This document shows positions 37,727 to 48,618 of a stretch of 64,000 bases of DNA, one piece after another. Position 1 is the stretch's first letter; every line of letters begins with the position of its first letter. Origin of the DNA: Thermomucor indicae-seudaticae (taxonomy: Eukaryota > Mucoromycota > Mucoromycetes > Mucorales > Lichtheimiaceae); assembly GCA_000787465.1 (NCBI GenBank), contig JSYX01000001.1, positions 1-64,000 of the forward strand, given 5' to 3'. The notes under the pieces were generated by a model. It was not told the origin of the DNA. It made no database searches and saw only the letters and a program-made list of their open reading frames with translations. The translations under genes and the position numbers were made by a program.

Positions 37727-39991
37727 CTCGTACGGATTAGTCTGTCGTCGAATAAAGATCGCCAGTCTTTTAATGGGACTTGCACTTTCTGGTCTTGCTG
37801 ACTTGACGTCTTTGCTAAAATGGCGTCATTGTACAACAGAGTGTTCGTGTCGCCAAACATTGGTTGGAGCCCTCGTGCACATGAACTGATTGTTGAAGGT
37901 CTTGGCAAAGTGCTATTTCCGTCCATGAAATGATAGAACGGATCGGTAGATTGGACCAGCACAGGCTTGACATGCGTCATACCGTTGACGAGCATATTCA
38001 GGGCAATATCGGCACAATTTGGATGCTCATCAATGTATCGATGTACGTCTTCATGCAAAAGGCACGTGTATGCGTAAAGTCTATCGGACAGCATAAACAT
38101 GGCACCTGACGATATGATGCTGTAACGCGACCCCTTTTGATCACTTCGATGATCGAGTGCTTGGAAGCCGACGAGAGCATCTGGATGGTCCACCCATACC
38201 TGTCATAGATGAAATTAAGTCACTGAACGTCTAACGCGTCAACGAAGGAGGTTATAGACATACTCGATATCCGAATTCCATATCCTGAATAGAAGGAACA
38301 ACCTGAATCAATTGTGGCATTTTCTTTTTAGCAATGTTCTCGACACAAATTAGTTCACGACTTACTTTGTCGCTTAAAAGAAATACTGCTTCAGTTCTCA
38401 AGTTGTTCAACGGATGAAACCGACTGTTAGGTGAAGCATAAGCTTGCTCAACGGTTTCCACTTTTTGGTCCATACCCGGTGAGATAACTGCACTCACGTC
38501 GACTGTACGATTAGATACAACGAAGACACGTGCCACTAGCTTGGAGCTCGTCAGGTAGGAAACGAGGGACTTCAAGTAGTCAATATCCGTGTCGGGTGAC
38601 AAAGAGAGAACGACCGAAAACTGCTTCTTGTTGTATCTGGCGCGGAAGGTTGAAGAATTGCATACTTGACTTATCCGAGGTATCTCTGGTTTTAGTGACC
38701 ATCCGCCTGAAAGTCTCTGTGTATGAGTTTCTTTTTCTTCTTTCACACATCAACAACTACTTCGTAGGACCCCAAACCTTGACGTAAACTTTCCTCTACC
38801 GCTCTTCGGTTACGCGTCCAGAGTCCGAACAGATACCCATCGTAATTGTCTCTCCACTCTCTGTGATGCAAATAATGGAAATTCCACGGCTTCGTTTCGC
38901 TGGTATAGTGTATGACTTTTGCTTCTTTTTTCTGCACATATCCAGACACCAAGGACGAGAATTTCTATTTTAGTCTTTCTGGTTAAAAACATTTGCTGGA
39001 GGGTCGCTATACTACATTTCTGCCATACTTGCCGTGAATTTAATCATGATGTTATAGTACCCGGGCAACGGATGAATGGATGCATTGAAATACCAGTTCA
39101 GGAAGCCCTGGTCACCACGGTTATAGCTCGGAGCTGTTTGATACACGGCCATCATGTTATTGAAGGTTTCATTGGATGGTTCAGCTACAAAGACACCAGT
39201 GTTCATGGCGCCGCCAACATCCATTGCAGCGCTAATTTCCGGTCTCTCGAACAGTTCGTCAAGAGGCTATGGACAAAACACCGTGAGGTCCGGTCAGCTC
39301 GTGACCTAAGATGTCTTGTTCCATACGACCAACCTGCAGGACCATAGTATCTGCGTCCAGAAAGACGACCTGGGGATAAACGTCAAGGCTGCGACTAAGG
39401 CCAAGGGAACATAGGGTAGACAGACAATGCAACCTACCTTATCGTATTCTGTCAAGTTCCATAAAAGGAGTTTTGAGTACCGACAAGCTTTATTGTAACC
39501 TTTCCGGTGTGCATCCTTGGATTCCCAAGGATAATTTACAGGATCGATCTCCAATATCCGAGTTGCTCCTACGTGCTTCAGTTGGTCTCTGACCTCGTCT
39601 GATACTGATGACAGCACAAGAACTATGATGTCTCGTTGAGTAAAGCGAGCAAGCGAATGAACCAAAACTTGTGTGGCTGTCGCCTGAACAATTCTCGTGT
39701 TAGAAGCAACCAGAAAGCTTTGGCCCTGGAAAGTGTTGGTCTGCTCCCCACTCGTCATCGTATCCATATTACCATAACATCGTCGCAGAGAAATGTAACG
39801 TATGCGCAACGAGGTTCGACAGAAAAGTTATGGATGTTTTCTACGCTTGAAGTTGGTACAAGCTCGGATATTCCATGATCCTGCTTTTGAGGATATAAAA
39901 AGAAGAGTGCAGAAAAGATACACCAGCAAGCAGCTATCGTCACCAAGATTCCACGCCAAACGTTTCTGTTTAACCAACTGCCAGAAAGCAT
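37723..39991 (-). CDS. Membrane glycosyltransferase with GT8 and GT64 domains
   Basis: Type II membrane protein predicted for the Golgi. A short cytosolic leader and one signal anchor (ILVTIAACWCIFSALFFLYP, about 39960-39890) precede a glycogenin-like GT8 domain: VLVHSLARFTQRDIIVLVLS, CRYSKLLLWNLTEYDKV, then VFLDADTMVLQ with the DxD metal site (about 39365-39340), MDVGGAMNTGVFV, RGDQGFLNWYF and VIHYTSETKPWNFHYL. A GT64 (exostosin C-terminal type) domain follows from about 38650: FSVVLSLSPDTDIDYLKSLV, FHPLNNLRTEAVFLLSDKV, VDHPDALVGFQALDHRSD, then NCADIALNMLVN. In GT64 the metal-binding motif normally reads DDD; here the matching place is SDKV, so this half may have lost or changed activity. 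Exon borders are approximate. Confidence 0.85.
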
Positions 39992-41218
39992 GGAAACGGG
40001 GTGAAAGAGGGAGACTGGAGGTAACCTGACGACATGAAATTTTTTAGAAAGCGATCGGCGGCGGAAGACAATAAAACGAAGCTAAACATAATTAGAAATG
40101 GCACGAATTCTGTCACAGTGGCACCGGCCCTGTGAAGCATGAGATCTCCGTCTCGTTGAGTTTTCGGAGAATGACGACGGAAAGAGCAACGGTGGATCCA
40201 GAAATCATGGCACCTATTGTTCCGAGCGTGATGCTACCAACGATAACCACTAAATTGATATCAAAAGTAAAGATGTACGTAAAACATCTCTAGCTGAGCT
40301 CGAACTCCAAGAACACAATGACAATCGCTGAACCTATCCCCACACGGAATCGGCAGAACCTCGAATTGTTCCGATAGAGGAGCAATCGAATATGCGTTTG
40401 GCCCTGTATGTTTACGGGCGTAAGTGCTGTAAGGTTTTTCGCAAGCTAGCAGAATACTGGCTTGAGTTCAAGGAGTGGTATCGGACAGGTATAAGCGAAA
40501 GGGCACGGGCCGCACCAACTCGCAATGTTCCAGAACCAGGACCAGAAAAAGAGGCCGTCCATTTGGACTGCTCATGGAGTGCTTTGGATCCCCGTAAACT
40601 CCATTAAAAGATTGCAACTAGCTGTTACCAGATGTTATTTCAAAAGTCTCTATACGCTTCTAGTATAGTGCCTGAAAGAGGATCGAAATTATTGTTGTGT
40701 GCATTAGAAGGCACAAATGCCCAGACCAGGAGCAAGTGCTGCTTCGGCCGCATCTAACCATGATGTACAGAATTCGCTGCAGGGCAATATATCTTCAGCC
40801 TTTGATAGAAAAAGCAGACCCCGGTCAAGTAACATGTGATGGCTTACCGTATCATAAAGCATGGGAAGCGGTGAAGAAGAAGGCGAAGAATATCTACAGC
40901 GGTGCTTGCAAGCTCTTTACCGTCAAGTAGCGTGTATGTCGTAAAATATGCACGATCAATATATCTGTCAATTCCAGGCACGTAATTTCTATCTCGGGGA
41001 TATGCGTGCGTAAAAGTAAAGATTTGTGGAAGATGTGTGGTTCAATTGAAGGAGCGGAAAAAGTGGTGGAATATGCGCTTTGAGTCTAGACCAAACATCA
41101 ATTCATGTTCAAATCGAGGATGCAAAACTTTATTATGGCCCAAAGTTGGGCTGTCATTAAGGTGTTCAATATGCAATGTGTCTATAACATGTTTTGGAAA
41201 ATGGAGGGGTTCAGAGGT
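39992..41218. other. Unassigned stretch with a hydrophobic minus-strand segment
   Basis: No complete gene is supported. On the minus strand, about 40275-40130 reads INLVVIVGSITLGTIGAMIS and continues in frame for about 25 more residues to a stop, which could be the last exon of a small membrane protein. On the plus strand, about 40800-40930 gives a short Lys-rich frame ending ACKLFTVK and a stop. I could not connect either to neighbouring exons. Confidence 0.3.
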
Positions 41219-43572
41219 CTAAAGGCGGGTGACGTCTCGTCCGATGATCCATGTAAGGAACCAGTAAACGGGAATGAGCATCTTGTTTCGCATACTGATA
41301 CTCATGCTCAGGTACGCAGATCTTATAACCAGTATAGTTAGTTGATATTTCAGTTTACTGACACCAGTTGTTATCGTACCTCCAGAAGAACCAAGCCAAA
41401 TGCCCTCCTTCTTTCGCTCTGTGGAACACAGGTGACATATCCAACACAGCCTTCCACGAACCAATGTACGCCTAAATTTCAAGCATCAGAGAAAGGGCGC
41501 ATGGAAAGCACGAATATGAAATCAAACGGACTGACCATAGAGCCACGGTTAAAGAATGCAAAGTCTTTATCGTACTTTTGCCCATTCCTCGCCTCATAAT
41601 TCAAAGCTGTGAATACGGAATTCCTTTAGCATTGACTGTTCTGTTTCGTCGCTGAAATTAACACGCACCTTTGCTAAGATATTTTGCCTTCTGGTTTGCC
41701 ACTACATTCGAGAAAAGCCCGGTGAATGATTCTCTTTTATTAATGGTCATTTTTGCATCCGAATAAATACCTTGAGCAGTCGCTGGAAGTCTGTAACCCT
41801 TTATCGTCGCGCAGTCGCCTAGTGCATATCTACGCAGATCTGATTAATCTCCAGAAATTTAAGTCGGTCTTCGCTCAAGTAAGACCACTTACACATTCTC
41901 CATAGGTTGTAATGTCTCCTTGTCTAGTACTTGCAGCTTATGGTTCGTAACAATCCTTTTGTTCAAGCATTCAGCATTAAGATAGTTTATGTAGAAAGGA
42001 GAACAGAGCAATGCACTTACGCTTTAGTGCGGTCATCCTTTGCAACGGTCTTCATGGATGCGACGATAGGATTCTGTGTTATACCGGTTGCCCATACTAG
42101 CAGACCAAAGGGTACTTCCACGAGATATCAGTCAGTGTATACGCATTGGTCTTTTGATGTAGTTGGTCGATTACCTTGACCCTCTTCCTTGAGATTCATC
42201 CAGCCTTTTCCGACTTCCAGTACATGGGATCCAGTCTAGATGGAGAGGGTCAAGAGGGTTACCGATAGGTGCGTAGATATCATCCATACCTTAATTTCTA
42301 TGCCGTCTCGTCTAAACTTTCGCGTGGCATAGTCGGCCAGATTCTTGTCAAAAGTTCCCAAGATGGTCGGAGCGACGTCGTATACTGTTATCCGGACATG
42401 AGGGATAAGCGACGGATACAACCGGGTTAAGTCTTCACGTATGAAGTCGTTGAGCTCCGCTGAAAATTCAACACCCTGGGTGATTGGGTTTATGGCTGTT
42501 AGGATACGGAGATGATAATGCTCTCAGAATGTCTGATAACGCACCGTTGGTCCGCCTCCGACGACACAGAAATGAAGCTTTGCTTTCTTGTCTTCGACGC
42601 TGACACCAGGCTGTGCCGCATACTCAAAGCCTACGACATGGTCAAGCATGGTTATTATTTCAGGGAACAAATATATAGTGCTAATTTGGTTGGGACTTGT
42701 CCTTACATTCAAGAATACGCGCACGTATGCGTCTGGCATCATCAATCTCCTTCAGGAAGAATCCATTTTCCTTTACGCCTGGGGTGTTGAACGTGTTCGA
42801 ATAAGCCCCGACGCTGATAATGAGCTTGTCATAGTTCAGGCTGAAGGTTTTGCCCTTGTCTAACAGCCGAAATGACATGTTATCGAACCCAAACCCAGAT
42901 CGGTTGGCGATCTCGGCCACTTACTATCTTCGAGAGTTGATGTACATAAGATTTGTTTTTTCTCGAGGTCTAGTATTCTCCACGTGTTAGTCAATGGCAA
43001 GAGATAAGCGCGATAGAGCATGCATTCTTGATTTACCAATTTGATCACACCGGGCTTGATGATAGTGCAAGTGCTCTGAAAAGCTACGGACGGGCTCCGT
43101 AATACATCGAGGTTCTAGCGATCCTACCGCAGTCCTGACAATACGCAGTTTCAAGTTTCTTGAGTCAATCTGCTTCTGAAAGCTGTTTATTTTGCGCATA
43201 CCCTGCCAACATGGGTGTAAATATGAAATGATTTCTATAATTGTTTGTGTTGTGGTAAGTTCCCTGTTTATCTTTCTAAACGCAGCGCTTTTACCTTGGC
43301 GACACCACTGTTACGTCATATTTGGTTTTGTCAATGTTTCGTAAAAGCTTGAAGCCTGAAGATCACGCAGGGAATTAATGCCTTATCTCACTCACGCACG
43401 TGAATTCAACGATACATACCAGCCCATCCGGATCCTAAGGCACAGTATACATGAATTGCGATTAATACATAGTCATAATAACATTTGTAATGACTATCAT
43501 CAGCGATTCACCTAAGATGACAAGTTTTTCTGAAAATAAAGGGTCAATTGGAGTTGTGCCAAGGATGTCCAT
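41219..43572 (-). CDS. Type II (rotenone-insensitive) NADH dehydrogenase
   Basis: Single-subunit flavoprotein on the mitochondrial inner membrane that passes electrons from NADH to ubiquinone without pumping protons. Many short exons on the minus strand. In order: KLVILGSGWAGFKLLRNIDK (FAD dinucleotide fold, split by an intron), YDVTVVSPR, VGSLEPRCITEPVRSF, YDKLIISVGAYSNTF, GVKENGFFLKEIDDARRIR, LHFCVVGGGPT (NADH fold), LIPHVRITVYDVAPTIL, VWATGITQNPIV and YALGDCATIKGYRLPATAQ. The last exons give AYIGSWKAVLDMS and then RNKMLIPVYWFLTWIIGRDV, the membrane-anchoring end. No EF-hand insertion was seen. The start at 43572 gives a short leader without an obvious presequence, so a further 5' exon is possible. 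Internal or external (NDI/NDE) type cannot be told. Confidence 0.92.
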
Positions 43573-43622
43573 CTTTATCAAGTCTTCACACACCTTGTGG
43601 ACACACTTCCGAATAGTATCGA

Positions 43623-44184
43623 ATGAGCAATATGCCCGGTGCAGCAGCTAATCCAGGCTTGACGCCCGTTCGTGCGACGCGTAAATTTCCAGCAGACGTG
43701 GTCAGTGCTGAGGCTGAAAGCGCTCTGTTACTCGCGAAAGCTGTTGGAAACCAATTCGTTAAAAACTGAGCAATGGACGTATGTTTGATAATGAGTCTGT
43801 AGCTTACACAGCATTAGAAGATGGAGAGGGGTGAGAAGGGGTATCAATGAGAAAGACGGAAACACATTGCAATCTTTTATATATGCCTTAAGACAGGGTC
43901 GTCAAAAGATACGGACTTTGAATCTGCACCCTCGGCTCAAATATCAAGCACTGTTGATAGCAGGCAAGCCGGTAAACATCTTGCTGGCCAATGATATCCT
44001 AATGGGCATGCGCGCTGGTGATATCAAAGTTATTCTTGGATGGCGCTATAGTTTTATCTGCGATTAAGCTCCTGCAAACGTGAAATTTTTGGAAACATTT
44101 GGCATGTCGGAACGGACGCGATCCGAAAATAAGCGATCGGACAGCCTGGATCAACTGGTTGTTCCTGACAAGTCGGAGAATTGA
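43623..44184 (+). pseudogene. Small gene with histone-fold-like segment and apparent frameshift
   Basis: Starts 50 bp from the divergent NADH dehydrogenase start codon. The first frame reads MSNMPGAAANPGLTPVRATR, then a helix-like SAEAESALLLAKAVGNQFVK and hits TGA at about 43768. One base away the sequence continues sensibly as LSNGRMFDNESVAYTALED, and the join falls in an A5 run, so a single missing A would restore a continuous frame. Further on, a frame at about 44068-44184 reads VKFLETFGMSERTRSENKRS and ends PDKSEN and stop. The pattern (helix, loop, VAYTALED, FLE) loosely resembles CHRAC15/Dpb3-type histone folds, but the first helix is missing. It could be a real gene with a base-calling error, an undetected intron or a pseudogene. 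Confidence 0.35.
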
Positions 44185-45667
44185 ACCAGGTCGTTAATAA
44201 ATATAAGGCTGTTGATCGGCTCTAGATCCGACAATGATCGGAATAAAGAAACGTGCCCACCAGTGCTCTCTATTTACAGCTGGATCTTCGACTCCAATTA
44301 AATCAATTAACATATTTTAACGGAAAAACGTATACACTTCCTTCACACTTTGTACTCCTAGCTGAAGTAAGAGTGAAGGTAGAAAAAATAATACGCAAAG
44401 AAGGTCTGGGACCATACAAGAGTAAAATATTGCATTGCTTATCCATTCGAATAGAAAAAGGCATGCATTAGAACCATTTAATGTTTTACATCCAAAAACA
44501 GGGAAAGAAAGGGTATTTTGGAGCCTCCATCGGTAGTGTTTGCGTCAACTTAAGCGAAATTCGCGCCATGCTTTAACGAGGATTTACGGTGAAATCGAAA
44601 CACGTTTGCTCTGTACAGAACGCGTATGGTATACATGTGTACATTCGATCGACTGCGTTAAAAGGACCCCTCCGCCCTTAAAAACAAACTGTCCCTTCTC
44701 GTGTGTGCCTGCTTTTTCATCGGTATGAAGAAACAGCGCATTTTCGGGATATCGGAAGTTCTTCGCTACAAGTCCAAGATAGAACATGGAGGTTTCTTTT
44801 TGTCTTGATTGATTCGAAACGGCATATTTGGCGTTGTCTGTGACTACAACCCGGTTAAGTCGCTCGACGTTTTGCATGTTCTGGAGAATCACAGACTGAT
44901 CCGTCCATTAGCCTGCAAGACCTCTGTCCCCACCCTTCTCGGTGTAAATGCTCCCTAATTTATGTATAGTAAGAATGCCCGTTCTCCCATAAAACAATGA
45001 ATTGCTGCTGATCCGTTTCACAAGCCCTACCGGATGTTGCATTGCTTCAAGTCCTCTGCAACGCGTATTTTCTAAAACTGACCACTTTCTGAGGTTAGCT
45101 GCTACCACCACTGCTGCCACTCCCACCGAGTCAGCTGCGGAGCATGTCATCAGCAAATGGTGCGGAGATACCTCTTCGGGGGGGATACGTATAGATAAGG
45201 CTTTAACGCATCTACAATGAAAGATGGCTAAACGAATGGTTAAATATTTGTGTGGCTCGAGAAACTTTGCGTCATATGGAAGCCAAGATTGTGCGGAAGG
45301 TTCTTATTACTTATCAGATGGCAGCGTAAAGCATGCTACTCATACGCGTAACGCTTAATGGTATTTAGCGCAAGTTCGGTTTGCATTTGATGCAAATGTA
45401 TTTCGAGTAGCGCACATGTTCAATCGATAAACAGTACAAGGTAAAGCAGAAATTTCTCTCGAACGCCCAACAAAACAGAGTCTGTATGCGTGAACTCTAA
45501 CCAATGTATCAAATAAGGGCCTAACACCAAGATACTACGGTTGCAATACTGCATTCGCACTCACCCTTGATTCAGTGACCATTTTGAAACTCAGACGGGC
45601 GAGCAGCTTTCTGCGCCATTGGCTTGCCCTCAAGGTTTCCTCCTCTCTTCTGGTAATACCTGTCGCC
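44185..45667. other. Intergenic, no gene seen
   Basis: About 1.5 kb. The longest frame (44584-44892, minus) has no family resemblance. The last few hundred bases probably hold the eL42 promoter. Confidence 0.45.
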
Positions 45668-46353
45668 ATGGTAAGTTATACCAATCCATCCATCCCTCCC
45701 TCCCTTCCATCCATCCATCCATCCATCTGTCCATATTTTTGTCCCCGTTTTCCCCTTTTATTATGTGACATTTTTTGCGAACACAACCAAGATGTCGTGC
45801 GGCAGAAAATCTGTGGACAGACCATTTGGGGAAGCACAATGTGTTCCAGCCACACGACTGAATCAGCATTGATTACGAAGCGTCGCTTTTCATCAACGAA
45901 ACCCTTTTATATTTTCTTCCGAGAAATTGTCAGAGAGCGACTGTTAATGATTGAATTATTCTTCAGGTCAACGTTCCCAAGACCAGAAACACGTTCTGCA
46001 AGGGCGCCAAGTGCCGTAAGCACACCCCTCACAAGGTGACCCAATACAAGACCGGCAAGGCCTCCCTGTACGCTCAGGGTAAGAGACGTTACGACCGTAA
46101 GCAGTCCGGTTATGGTGGTCAGACCAAGCCTATCTTCCACAAGAAGGCCAAGACCACAAAGAAGGTTGTCCTTCGTCTTGAATGCACTGGTAAGCTGCAG
46201 AAAGATATTAACTTGACCTCGAAGCGGACCTGTTAATTGTTGATCTCTCTATTTTCAGTCTGCAAGTACAAGATGCAACTTCCTCTGAAGCGCTGCAAGC
46301 ACTTTGAGTTGGGTGGTGAAAAGAAGACCAAGGGTGCTGCTCTTGTCTTCTAA
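45668..46353 (+). CDS. RPL42: 60S ribosomal protein eL42 (L36a/L44)
   Basis: Large-subunit ribosomal protein near the E site. Three coding exons: the ATG alone (45668-45670), 45967-46189 and 46259-46353; introns of 296 and 69 nt; 106 codons, checked, the exact family length. The protein starts [20 protein letters not shown] and ends [13 protein letters not shown], with the four zinc-binding cysteines CKGAKC and CTVC. Residue 56 is proline (QTKPIF), the form associated with cycloheximide sensitivity; glutamine there gives resistance in several yeasts. The first intron is long for this locus and has a CCAT-type tetranucleotide repeat near its 5' end. Codon use is strongly biased (AAG, GGT, CGT), as expected for a highly expressed gene. 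Confidence 0.98.
45686..45731 (+). repeat. CCAT/CCCT microsatellite in eL42 intron 1
   Basis: Imperfect pyrimidine-rich tetranucleotide run (ATCC units interrupted by CTCC) shortly after the 5' splice site of the first eL42 intron. Confidence 0.85.
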
Positions 46354-46411
46354 ACTCATTCATGCATACATTCCTCTCGGTTGTATCTCGTTAATTGGTA
46401 TCAATGCGGAT

Positions 46412-46417
46412 AATAAA
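46412..46417 (+). terminator. Polyadenylation signal AATAAA after eL42
   Basis: Canonical AATAAA about 60 nt after the eL42 stop codon and about 50 nt before the stop codon of the convergent carotenoid oxygenase gene, so the two 3' UTRs probably overlap. Confidence 0.55.
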
Positions 46418-46464
46418 GACAGCCTGGGGAGCGGTCATACAACTTTTTCTTTGCATGTTCTTTT

Positions 46465-48461
46465 TTAGTTGGTGGCTACGGATATGCCTCTAGAATCGAC
46501 AAACGAACCATGAAGAGTCATAGTGTTGAATGAACCGAGTACCGAGCGCCCGAGTTCCTTCATGTTCGACGCGTCTAGAATAAGCAGGAAGCATGACGCT
46601 TTCCCATCACTAGTGCTTGTGTTTACGACTGAAAGAACTACGCCGTCGTCTTCAGCTTCGCCATCAGGGTTTGGTACAAAGACAGGTTCTGAGCATGAAC
46701 ATCCGGGTTCATCCCATATGAGAGCCGAGCTGGCAGCATCTGTATTGGGTCCAGGATACGGGCGGTCAAGGTCAACCTTAATTAAGCCGTTTACTACAGC
46801 ACCTGATGCATAGGATGGCGCGAACTTTGACTCGCAGACTCCCCAAAGATATCGGTAAGGCTTTAAATTGCGCCGCTGATCGAACCGTGGCAATTCTACG
46901 TCGTGGGCCAAGACTGTGTAAGAAGCAACACGCCGCTGATTGTATTCTAGCATGCCGGAAAATACATAACCGCCGGTAAGGTTATCAGGCGACCAGGGAG
47001 TCTGATTATCTTCACTGCGAGGTAGATTCCCTAGACGGTATCTTCTCACTTGGGAGGGCGCAATCTTGTTGCTTCGTTTGCCTTGAGTCTTTTTCTTGAT
47101 GACATAGCGGGCAGGCTGAACTTGGTCGAGATTAACTTTACCGCTTGGAGACTTGCCGAGCTCGAAACTGGCGTCGACAATGTCTGTGTTCTCGTACATG
47201 CAGTAATCCAGATAAATGACACGTTCACGACCTCCGCCTGGCAATTCAACGTCTTCATCCCAAGCATTAGCAGAATGAAAACCGAAACACGGATCGGCTT
47301 CGTACGTGGCTATGTGACGTCCCGAGTGTCTGTCAATGACATGGAAAAGGGTGTGCCTGTTTTCCTCCCAGTAAAAAGTTTGGTACGCGCTGGAGTAGTA
47401 GATGGCTGACAGACCACCATAAGTGTAATAGTACGGAAAGTTTGGAATGATGATATAGTTCTTGGTCATATTGAACGAATGGATATAGGATGGTTTAAGG
47501 ACCTCCGTTGTCTTCCAGGACCCCAGATGACGCCAAATAGGCTCGTAGAGTCTTGTAGTTGGTGGTGCCATGTCTGGGTCGACGGGCAAGTACGGACTCA
47601 GTGAGAACAGCTGAAAGCTTGGAATGGGACCAAGTCTGAGCATAAAGTTGATATATTCGTTGGTGTCTTCATCGGATTGGTGGTGAGATGCACAAAGCAG
47701 ACCCCAAAGCTTCTTGTCAATATGCTGATATTGGAACATTCTTAATGGTTCTAGGACGGAAAAATGTCAGCATGAGCATATGATTTGAAAGACTTTATAC
47801 TCGAATCGTACTTAGGGTGTCTTTGTCGACCAGTTGTAAAGTGTTGGCATCTCGTTTCACTACTACAGCCTCGCCACGCTTAACACCCGTCTCCTTCTCA
47901 AGTCTTGGGCCGATCGGAAAGTTTGGCGTGATGGTTACATTGACGAGGTCGAATTCTGGATCTTCCTCCTGTTTGCGCAATATCTCGTTGAAACTGGAGA
48001 CATGATGATAAAACGTCTGCATTCGGCCAAAGATTGTCTTACAGGGATCAGGGCCGAATGTCAGAAGTGTCTTGTCCTCGTCACGAATGCGCTGTTCCAA
48101 TCCATGCGAAGTGTGTCTTGAACAATACTCGACCGTCTGCGTCTCTCCGGATACGCGAAAACGATGAAGCATCGCCAAACCATCAAAGGGATGCGTGATA
48201 TGATGGGTATCGCCGTTATTTAACAGGACATTGTACCGTCCCGTTCCTTTTCGCGGCTGTCAATAACGGAGGATTACAGATTTAACAGAAGTCCTAGTAC
48301 TTACCAGATCGATAGAGTACACCATTTACCCAGGAGGGTATTTTGCCTTGAATGGGGAGTTCAATTGGCTTTTCTACTGCTGGAACGTTCTCAAATCCCA
48401 CTGGTGACGGCGCAGGTTTCCCAGCATGCCGATTCGGATTAAGTGCAGCGGGTGTCTTCAT
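46465..48461 (-). CDS. Carotenoid oxygenase (RPE65/CCD family)
   Basis: Non-haem iron dioxygenase that cleaves carotenoid double bonds. Minus strand; the main C-terminal exon is 47739-46465, a middle exon is 48178 to about 47800, and the first exon begins at 48461 (MKTPAALNPNRHAGKPAPSP). The four iron-binding histidines lie in CASHHQSDED, SYIHSFNMTK, CFGFHSANAWDED and TMTLHGSF. The substrate-entry motif HPFDGLAMLHRF is also present. Length (about 590 residues) is normal. In Mucorales, related enzymes cleave beta-carotene toward the sex pheromone trisporic acid (CarS and AcaA type). This protein could have that role, but no carotenoid-synthesis genes are adjacent. It is divergent from the resolvase gene. 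Confidence 0.92.
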
Positions 48462-48618
48462 GATAGTAATGAGTCAGTTGTAGATCAGAAGAAGGAACAA
48501 GGTAAAATCGAGCGATCTTTTTATGTCAAGTACGCGTAGATCTTAGAGCTTATCAATTTCATTATTAGAAAATTTCATTGTCTGGAGACCGGCCCTCCCC
48601 GAAAAAAAGTTTATACGG

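Noticed and set aside
41219..43200. Alternative NADH dehydrogenase as a decayed pseudogene
   Set aside because: Frames look broken, but each break is bounded by GT..AG and the spliced product is continuous to the family C-terminus.
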